DNA from: Bacteroidales bacterium
Lineage (GTDB): Bacteria > Bacteroidota > Bacteroidia > Bacteroidales > FEN-979
Assembly (NCBI GenBank): GCA_023231065.1
Contig: JALNWE010000055.1
Location: 1-19,822 of the forward strand
DNA: 19,822 bases
Direction: 5' to 3'
Positions within the stretch are counted from its first letter, which is position 1. Every line of letters begins with the position of its first letter. Below, piece by piece: positions 14,915-19,822 of the stretch. The notes beneath the pieces are model-generated. The model was not told where the DNA came from and did not search any database. It saw only the letters and a list, made by a program, of their open reading frames with translations. Both the position numbers and the translations under genes were made by a program.

Positions 14915-15544
14915 ATGAAAGCATCTGATTTTAAAAAAGTAAGAAATAGTCTGTTGTTTTTAGTTTTACTGACAGGAAGTCATTTAATGGCTGCCGGATC
15001 TTGGAAAGAAGTCAGGTCGGAATCAGGGATTACCATTTACGAGAGATGGGTCAAAGTTACAAGTGATTTGACTGTAAAGGAGCGGAAAGGAGAAATGACC
15101 ATACAGGGCAGTATGAGTTCCGTGGTTAATTTGCTGAGTGATCCTTCAAAGTCAAAGATCTGGATGGAAAATGTAAGTGACGCATACCTGGTAAAAAAGG
15201 AATCAGACAAGGTATGGGCATCCTATACTTACTTCTCATTGCCCTGGCCCTTTGAAAACAGGGACATGGTTTCTGTTTCACACCTCAATTACGAAGATCC
15301 TTCATCTGCGACCATTGAAATGATAAGCAATGAAAACGCCCTACCATTAAAGAAAAACGTAAAAAGGCTGATAAACTACAAAGCAACCTGGAAAATTACC
15401 GACCTGGGAAATGGTCGTGTTTTTATCTCACTTTCAACTATTTCACGTACTTCCCCGGAGTTTCCCAGGTTCATACAGGATCCTGCTGTCCGAAAAATCT
15501 TCATGCGTAATATGCTTAAGCTGAAAGAAATATTTTGTGTATAA
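14915..15544 (+). CDS. secreted START-domain (SRPBCC fold) lipid-binding-like protein
   Basis: This 209-residue protein has an N-terminal signal peptide (VRNSLLFLVLLTGSHLMAAG). A START-like domain follows, typical features being WKEVRSESGITIYERWV at its start, a central YTYFSLPWPFENRDMVSVSH strand-loop, and a C-terminal long helix (PAVRKIFMRNMLKLKEI). START domains bind lipids or other hydrophobic ligands in a deep cavity; with a signal peptide this one would work in the periplasm. ATG 14915 gives the signal peptide; an upstream ATG at 14810 would bury it. The gene is first in a run of five close co-directional genes concerned with membranes and reductases, so lipid carriage or sensing is likely. 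The ligand is not evident. Confidence 0.82.
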   Translation: MKASDFKKVRNSLLFLVLLTGSHLMAAGSWKEVRSESGITIYERWVKVTSDLTVKERKGEMTIQGSMSSVVNLLSDPSKSKIWMENVSDAYLVKKESDKVWASYTYFSLPWPFENRDMVSVSHLNYEDPSSATIEMISNENALPLKKNVKRLINYKATWKITDLGNGRVFISLSTISRTSPEFPRFIQDPAVRKIFMRNMLKLKEIFCV

Positions 15545-15559
15545 ATACTCCATTGAGCC

Positions 15560-16003
15560 ATGAGAAAGTTTAAAAAACGCGTGACAGAAAAAATTCAAAA
15601 TCTTATTGGAGAGCCAAAAATTGTAGCACGCAGTTTTGCAATGGGTTCATTCATTGGGGTGACTCCACTGATTGGGATGCAGATTGTAATTTGCCTGTCG
15701 CTGGCGGGTATTTTTCATCTTAGCAAAACAGCTTCTGTTGTTGGAGTAATAAATACAAACTGGACAAAGGGCATATTTCTGTACCCATTGAATTATAAAC
15801 TGGGAGCATGGCTGCTTGGGAATAACAACAACCTCGATATTCATGGTTTGCTCTCGGGGAATATATGGATGAACCTTTATCGTGCAGGATCAGAAGTGTT
15901 CATTTCATTGCTTATTGGCGGCTTTATTACAGGAGCAATCATTTCAGGTATATATTATTTCCTTGTCCTTAAAATTTTGAAACAAAAGAAATACCAATCT
16001 TAA
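15560..16003 (+). CDS. DUF2062 membrane protein
   Basis: This 147-residue protein begins with a basic cytoplasmic segment (MRKFKKRVTEKIQNLIGEP). The DUF2062 hallmark follows: a hydrophobic segment with ARSFAMGSFIGVTPLIGMQI, a second segment with VVGVINTNWTKGIFLYPLNY, and a last transmembrane helix (about 113-137). DUF2062 proteins are small inner-membrane proteins often next to glycosyltransferases or lipid-modifying genes; their molecular role is not settled. It starts 15 bases after the START gene and ends 14 bases before the SDR gene, so it is part of the same transcript. The frame is intact and the family assignment is good. Confidence 0.85.
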   Translation: MRKFKKRVTEKIQNLIGEPKIVARSFAMGSFIGVTPLIGMQIVICLSLAGIFHLSKTASVVGVINTNWTKGIFLYPLNYKLGAWLLGNNNNLDIHGLLSGNIWMNLYRAGSEVFISLLIGGFITGAIISGIYYFLVLKILKQKKYQS

Positions 16004-16017
16004 AACCAGAATAAACT

Positions 16018-16854
16018 ATGAATAATCCTAACAGAAAATATGCCTTGGTAACAGGGGCCAGCCGTGGTATTGGTAAGGCAATGGCTCATGAACTTGCTTT
16101 ACGAAAAATCAATTTACTATTGGTTTCCTTAAAAGGCGAGGGACTGGATGATTTTTGCGAAGAGATTCGGGATGAGTACGGGGTGGATGCACAGTATTTC
16201 GAAACGGATTTCTATCAATTCGAATCAGTGTATGATGTTGCACACTGGGCCATTACAAATTACAATCCGTATATTCTTATAAATAATGCCGGAATTGGCG
16301 GTACAAAAGCATTTGAAAGCGTTCCACCTGAATATATCGATGCCATCATTCAGGTAAATATCCGGGCAACATCCTTACTCACGAGGTTGTTGTTACCGGA
16401 ACTTAAAAAGCAAAAAAAAGCATATATTTTAAATGTAGCCAGTATGGCCGCATTTTCTCCTTTCGCATTTAAAACCGTCTATCCTGCATCCAAAGCATTT
16501 GTCTATTCGTTTTCCGAAGGTTTACGGGAAGAACTCAAAGGCACCAACGTATTTATCAGTGTCATTCTCCCGGGCCCTGTTAAAACGAATGCCGATGTCA
16601 CGGCAAGAATTGAAAAGCAAGGTATTTTAGGCAGAGTTGGTCTGCTAAGTCCACAGGAACTGGCAGGAATTGCGATCAGAAAACTGCTGAATCAAGAATG
16701 CTTTATTTTACCAGGAATACTGAATAAAATCAATTGGATCTTAATGACTGTAATACCAAATACCTGGAAATTAACGGTATTATCAAGGGTCGTCAGAAAG
16801 GAGATCAACACCTGCAAACCAGTGATTCCTATGCTCAGGGTATTAAAACAATAA
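16018..16854 (+). CDS. short-chain dehydrogenase/reductase (SDR)
   Basis: This 278-residue protein shows the classical SDR set: nucleotide-binding TGASRGIG (12-19), NNAG (89-92), and the catalytic residues N139 (NVAS), S142, Y155 and K159 (YPASK). It should be an NAD(P)H-dependent reductase of a carbonyl or hydroxyl substrate. The C-terminal 60 residues carry a hydrophobic stretch (INWILMTVIPNTWKLTVLSR) that may dock the enzyme to the membrane, as in SDRs acting on long-chain lipids. It is followed after only 4 bases by a second reductase/epimerase gene. The neighbours (START, DUF2062, PagL-like) suggest a lipid substrate, which is inference; the enzyme family is certain. Confidence 0.93.
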   Translation: MNNPNRKYALVTGASRGIGKAMAHELALRKINLLLVSLKGEGLDDFCEEIRDEYGVDAQYFETDFYQFESVYDVAHWAITNYNPYILINNAGIGGTKAFESVPPEYIDAIIQVNIRATSLLTRLLLPELKKQKKAYILNVASMAAFSPFAFKTVYPASKAFVYSFSEGLREELKGTNVFISVILPGPVKTNADVTARIEKQGILGRVGLLSPQELAGIAIRKLLNQECFILPGILNKINWILMTVIPNTWKLTVLSRVVRKEINTCKPVIPMLRVLKQ

Positions 16855-16858
16855 TTTT

Positions 16859-17836
16859 ATGAGAGTCTTAATAACCGGTGCTAATGGTTTTTTATCGGGA
16901 CATTTAGTGCACGAATTGCTGAGATGCGGATATACCGTTCGTGCAATGATGCGATCCGGAGCAAAAGCCCCGGCGCTTGCGTACCTCGACATAGAAGTAG
17001 TGTATGGGAATATCACAGACAAATCGGATATTGAAAACGCAATCAGTGGTTGTGATGTTGTTATCCATGCTGCTGCCGATACAAATCAATCACGTCGCCA
17101 TACCAAGGACTATTACCCTGTGAATGTCGAGGCTACAGCGAAAATAATAGAGGCTGTATCCAAAGAAAGTTGCAGGCGATTGATATTTGTAAGCACTGCC
17201 AATACCATGGGTTTTGGAACATTGTTACACCCTGGAAATGAAAGCACACCTGTTTCCACGGTGTTTTTAAAATCCGGCTATGCAAAAAGTAAACTTCAGG
17301 CCCAAAAACTAGTCATTGAAGCCGCTAAAAATAAAATGATTGATGCGGTCGTAGTAAATCCAACATTTATGATCGGACCAATGGATCACAACCCCCATTC
17401 CGGAAGAATCTTTAAAATGGTCTTGAACAAAAAAATTGCTATCTGTCCTCCAGGTGGAAAAAACTTTGTTGATGTCAGAGATGCTGCAAGAGGCATTGTA
17501 AGTGCAATTATCAATGGAAAATCGGGTGAATGTTATCTGATTTCGGGCGAAAATCTTTCATTCTACGATTTTTTCCATAAAATTATTCTTCTTTCAGGAC
17601 AAAAAACCAGGCTGATATCTATCCCGAAATTTTTATTTATCCTGTTCAGCCTTTTGGGGAGCTTTTTCCAATATTTGGGAATACGTACAGAATTAACCTA
17701 TACGAATGGCCGTATTCTTTGTATAAACAACTATTTCGATAATCTTAAAGCGGTTCGTGAGCTCGGTCTTTCTTGTTCAGGCATGAATAAAACGATAAGC
17801 GATTGTCTAAGTTGGATAAGGGTCGGAAATATATAA
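16859..17836 (+). CDS. NAD-dependent epimerase/dehydratase or dihydroflavonol-reductase-like enzyme
   Basis: This 325-residue extended-SDR protein has the Rossmann motif TGANGFLSGH (6-15), DVVIHAAADT, the catalytic STANT region (S112/T113) and YAKSK (Y141, K145), followed by VVNPTFMIGP. This order matches dihydroflavonol-4-reductase/3-beta-hydroxysteroid dehydrogenase-like reductases, including OleD-type enzymes of hydrocarbon synthesis, as well as sugar epimerases. A hydrophobic stretch at about 258-280 (IPKFLFILFSLLGSFFQYLG) suggests membrane association, which favours a lipid over a nucleotide-sugar substrate. It lies 4 bases after the SDR gene and 44 bases before the PagL-like gene. No ketosynthase or thiolase partner is in the window, so an OleABCD pathway is not supported. 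Confidence 0.88.
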   Translation: MRVLITGANGFLSGHLVHELLRCGYTVRAMMRSGAKAPALAYLDIEVVYGNITDKSDIENAISGCDVVIHAAADTNQSRRHTKDYYPVNVEATAKIIEAVSKESCRRLIFVSTANTMGFGTLLHPGNESTPVSTVFLKSGYAKSKLQAQKLVIEAAKNKMIDAVVVNPTFMIGPMDHNPHSGRIFKMVLNKKIAICPPGGKNFVDVRDAARGIVSAIINGKSGECYLISGENLSFYDFFHKIILLSGQKTRLISIPKFLFILFSLLGSFFQYLGIRTELTYTNGRILCINNYFDNLKAVRELGLSCSGMNKTISDCLSWIRVGNI

Positions 17837-17880
17837 ACTCAATTTTTTTGTTTTTCTACAACAATCTCTTTATTCATAAA

Positions 17881-19020
17881 ATGAACATGAAAATATATTT
17901 GCTTCTTATTTCAGCGGCATTAGTTGCTAATTTTTTTCCGCAAGATGATACTGCTTATTTTAAGCATAAAAACCACTTAAGTATTTCTGCTAATTATCAG
18001 TATGGAATAATCCTTCCTACGACAGATTTTGTGAGAGGCGACAATTTAACAGGGACACCTTTACAAAAATACCAGGCATATACTATAAAAATACTGTGGC
18101 AGAATCCGGGCTATTCTGATTGGCAGCGGGTTTACCGCGGGCCCTATTACGGCGCTGGTTTAACTGTCGGAGATTTATATGACCCCCGCGAGATTGGTTA
18201 TCCCGTTTCTATATATGGTATCTTGGGAATTCCGTTAGTCCGATGGCAAAATATGGAGCTTTATTCTGAATTTCAATTTGGAATTGCTGCAAACTGGAAG
18301 CATTATAATCCCGTGAGCAACCCAAAAAATCTTGTCATTGGTGGCGGAATGACTTTACATCTCAATATCGCTTTCTACGCTTTTTATCAATGTTCAAAAA
18401 ATTTGGATTTGGGGACGGGATTGAGTTTTGTACATTTTTCAAACGGCGGGATGGAACGTCCTAATTATGGCTTTAATATAATAACACCATCCGTAGAGTT
18501 GAAATATCATTTAAATACGCGCCCTGATGTCATATCCATAAAGCCTCCAGGAAGATTACAACGTTCGAATGATCTCTATTTCATGCTGGGATATGGCGAC
18601 CACCAGCTTCCGGAAAAGGAATTAGATACAAATTATTTTGCTATAGCAGGATTAAGCGTTATTTATTATACACAGTTTTCAAATGCATTTCGATTGGGCT
18701 ATGGGGCTGATTTTAATTATTGGGTGGGAATGACTGCATTGCCCGATGGCAGAATCGGGCCACAAGGGGCACAAAACGTCACCCTTGGATTAATACTTCA
18801 ACCTGAATTCATCATTGGTAGATTAACATTGGTGGGTGGAATAGGAATATATGCATCGCATTTGAAATTTGGAAATTTTAAGCAACTATATCAGCGTTGT
18901 GGCGTAAGATACGACATCTATAAAAATATCTCATTGGGAGTAAATATAAGAGGTCTGAAATTTTACTGTGCAGAATTTTTAGAATTCAATTTGGGGTACA
19001 GGATCAGATGGATGAAATAA
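17881..19020 (+). CDS. PagL-like acyloxyacyl hydrolase, outer-membrane lipid A deacylase family
   Basis: This 379-residue protein starts with a short signal peptide (MNMKIYLLLISAALVANFFP) and is rich in alternating beta strands. At residues 183-199 it has FVHFSNGGMERPNYGFN, which matches the PagL active-site signature H-x-S-N (H185, S187). PagL removes an ester-linked acyl chain from lipid A at the outer membrane. The glutamate completing the triad in Pseudomonas PagL falls 14 residues after the histidine; here that place is N199, and the nearest downstream glutamate is E206. The protein is about twice the size of classical PagL, with a second barrel-like half. An in-frame upstream GTG/ATG extension would bury the signal peptide. 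It is last in the lipid gene run. Confidence 0.82.
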   Translation: MNMKIYLLLISAALVANFFPQDDTAYFKHKNHLSISANYQYGIILPTTDFVRGDNLTGTPLQKYQAYTIKILWQNPGYSDWQRVYRGPYYGAGLTVGDLYDPREIGYPVSIYGILGIPLVRWQNMELYSEFQFGIAANWKHYNPVSNPKNLVIGGGMTLHLNIAFYAFYQCSKNLDLGTGLSFVHFSNGGMERPNYGFNIITPSVELKYHLNTRPDVISIKPPGRLQRSNDLYFMLGYGDHQLPEKELDTNYFAIAGLSVIYYTQFSNAFRLGYGADFNYWVGMTALPDGRIGPQGAQNVTLGLILQPEFIIGRLTLVGGIGIYASHLKFGNFKQLYQRCGVRYDIYKNISLGVNIRGLKFYCAEFLEFNLGYRIRWMK

Positions 19021-19100
19021 TGATGCACAAGCATTCGGGGGTTGGCATAAGAAATTTGTCACGGTTTCATTTCCTTCATTTTTAACCTTTCCTTTCCGGA

Positions 19101-19131
19101 GGCCTTCTATATTCTGGAAACCTGGATGGCC
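19101..19131. repeat. degenerate module C hairpin after the PagL-like gene
   Basis: GGCCTTCTATATTCTGGAAACCTGGATGGCC is a decayed version of the module C hairpin at 9159-9191: GGAAACCTGGA is kept and the outer GGCC arms still pair, but the left arm has diverged. No modules A or B accompany it. It may act as a terminator-like structure between the lipid operon and the antitoxin gene. Confidence 0.5.
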
Positions 19132-19149
19132 TTTACCACAAATTGTTCC

Positions 19150-19180
19150 TTGAAATTTTTGGTATGTTTTGCTACCTTTG
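19150..19180 (+). promoter_or_regulatory. Bacteroidota-type promoter of the antitoxin/toxin pair
   Basis: TTG (19150-19152), a 20-base spacer and TACCTTTG (19173-19180) match the -33/-7 consensus. Transcription would begin near 19187, giving a leader of about 14 bases before ATG 19201. Confidence 0.65.
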
Positions 19181-19200
19181 TGAGGGAAAAGAGAAATAAC

Positions 19201-19383
19201 ATGCTTACTAAAGACAATGTAATCAAGACAATATCAAAGTTCCCAGACAGTTTCACCTTGGACGAACTAGTTGATAAATTGATTTTCATGGATAAAGTCG
19301 AACGAGGGCTGGATCAGTCTATGAATGACAAGGTCTGCACTCATGATGAAGCCAGGAAAAAGCTCGAGAAATGGTTAAAATAG
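19201..19383 (+). CDS. small antitoxin-like protein paired with a ParE/RelE-like toxin
   Basis: This 60-residue acidic protein (MLTKDNVIKTISKFPDSFTL, then a helix with DELVDKLIFMDKVERGLDQS and a helical tail) matches the size and pattern of antitoxin partners found upstream of RelE/ParE toxins in Bacteroidota. The gene has its own promoter and its end overlaps the toxin start at ATG 19371 by 13 bases. Such antitoxins fold onto the toxin and often bind their own promoter. No classic DNA-binding motif is obvious in so short a protein. ATG 19201 is chosen because of the promoter; an earlier start at 19126 would precede the predicted transcription start. With the toxin broken, the antitoxin may be a leftover. 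Confidence 0.75.
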   Translation: MLTKDNVIKTISKFPDSFTLDELVDKLIFMDKVERGLDQSMNDKVCTHDEARKKLEKWLK

Positions 19384-19582
19384 TCTGGACAGACCAGGCA
19401 ATCCAAGATCTAAATGATATTGGAGAATACATTGCCAATGATTCCGAACAATATGCCAGGGAAATTGTACAATCTCTTTTCGAATCGATTTTTCTCCTTA
19501 AAACCAACCCAAAGCCGGAAGAATTGTTCCTGAATACAAACTTACCAACCTCAGAGAATTAATCAGGGGAAACTACAGAACT
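19371..19582 (+). pseudogene. ParE/RelE-like toxin gene with a frameshift and a repeat at its 3' end
   Basis: The start is typical of ParE/RelE-superfamily toxins: MVKIVWTDQAIQDLNDIGEY, then a helix reaching LKTNPK. In frame, the protein then reads PEELFLN and stops at about 63 residues. One base appears to be missing near 19515: in the next frame the expected family sequence resumes from 19517 (GRIVPEYKLTNLRELIRGNY). That frame then enters repeat module A at 19583, where the final beta strands should be, and ends at a TGA at 19646. Two independent lesions (frameshift and 3' replacement) make an active toxin unlikely. ATG 19371 overlaps the antitoxin gene, the usual coupled arrangement. Confidence 0.75.
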
Positions 19583-19745
19583 ATTCCGTACCTCACGGCA
19601 CGAATTGTGTCACGGAACGCAAATCTTCTACAAATATCAAGTCCCTGACGGGACTTAAAAGATGGTTTAATCCGATGTCTCCCGGAGACCTTTCAGGTTT
19701 TGGAAACCTGGAAGGTCTTGGATGGTTTTGAAACCTGGAAGGTCT
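19583..19745. repeat. composite intergenic repeat, copy 3 (modules A, B and a duplicated C)
   Basis: Module A (ATTCCGTACCTCACGGCACG, then AATTGTGTCAC, 19583-19613) is followed by module B (AAGTCCC-TGAC-GGGACTT, 19639-19656) and module C (from about 19686: GACCTTTCAGGTTT, TGG, AAACCTGGAAGGTC). The right half of C is then repeated in tandem (GGTTTTGAAACCTGGAAGGT, ending near 19745). Order and spacing match copy 1, so the modules move or spread as a unit. Confidence 0.75.
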
Positions 19746-19773
19746 TCGGGATGTAATTATTTTGAATATTATA

Positions 19774-19814
19774 TTTTATAAGTTACATTTTGTAAGTTAT
19801 ATTTTATAACTTTG
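19774..19814 (+). promoter_or_regulatory. operator/promoter-like palindrome at the right edge
   Basis: AAGTTATA-TTT-TATAACTT is an 8-bp perfect inverted repeat (about 19794-19812) overlapping a -7-like TAACTTTG (19807-19814). Two more AAGTTA half-sites lie just upstream in the same direction (within 19778-19799). This looks like an autoregulated promoter, as in antitoxin or HTH-regulator genes, driving a gene that starts beyond the window. No TTG lies at the usual 19-21-base distance. Confidence 0.4.
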
Positions 19815-19822
19815 TTGAAAAC

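Noticed and set aside
16859..17836. An OleABCD-type long-chain olefin pathway
   Set aside because: The reductase resembles OleD, but no OleA ketosynthase, OleB hydrolase or OleC ligase is present in the window.

Overview
The window most likely comes from a member of the Bacteroidota. Several intergenic regions carry the phylum's -33 TTG / -7 TAnnTTTG promoter (for example 7556-7585 and 19150-19180). There is an ECF sigma / FecR (DUF4974) / STN signalling set, and Shine-Dalgarno sequences are mostly weak. I see no rRNA, tRNA, CRISPR array or complete insertion sequence.

Left part (1-7410): the 3' end of a gene that starts outside the window, then an A+T-rich type I-B CRISPR effector operon in the order cas8b-cas7-cas5-cas3, tightly packed or overlapping. 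It has no cas6, no cas4-cas1-cas2 and no array here. cas8b is split by one in-frame TAA at codon 126, while a downstream in-frame ATG could still yield a Cas11b-like small subunit. Two tandem hairpins follow cas3.

Middle part (7411-11050): an accessory zone. It holds an AAA15/RloA-type ATPase with its own promoter and a stub of an overlapping partner gene, an unrecognised 189-aa protein, a VOC (glyoxalase-like) protein and a gene remnant. Two copies of a composite intergenic repeat (modules A, B and, in the first copy, C) abut the broken genes. A third copy near the right end abuts a frameshifted ParE/RelE-like toxin gene.

Signalling part (11079-14603): an ECF sigma factor, a FecR anti-sigma factor and an outer-membrane-type protein. 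The last starts with a signal peptide, an STN domain and a carboxypeptidase-regulatory-like domain, but continues into LA_2272-type surface repeats rather than a TonB-dependent receptor.

Envelope/lipid part (14915-19020): five co-directional genes encode a secreted START-domain protein, a DUF2062 membrane protein, an SDR oxidoreductase, an NAD-dependent epimerase/reductase and a PagL-like outer-membrane acyl hydrolase. They are probably one operon that modifies a lipid or lipid-linked molecule. The window ends with an antitoxin/toxin pair (toxin broken), the third composite repeat, and a promoter/operator-like palindrome for a gene beyond the window.
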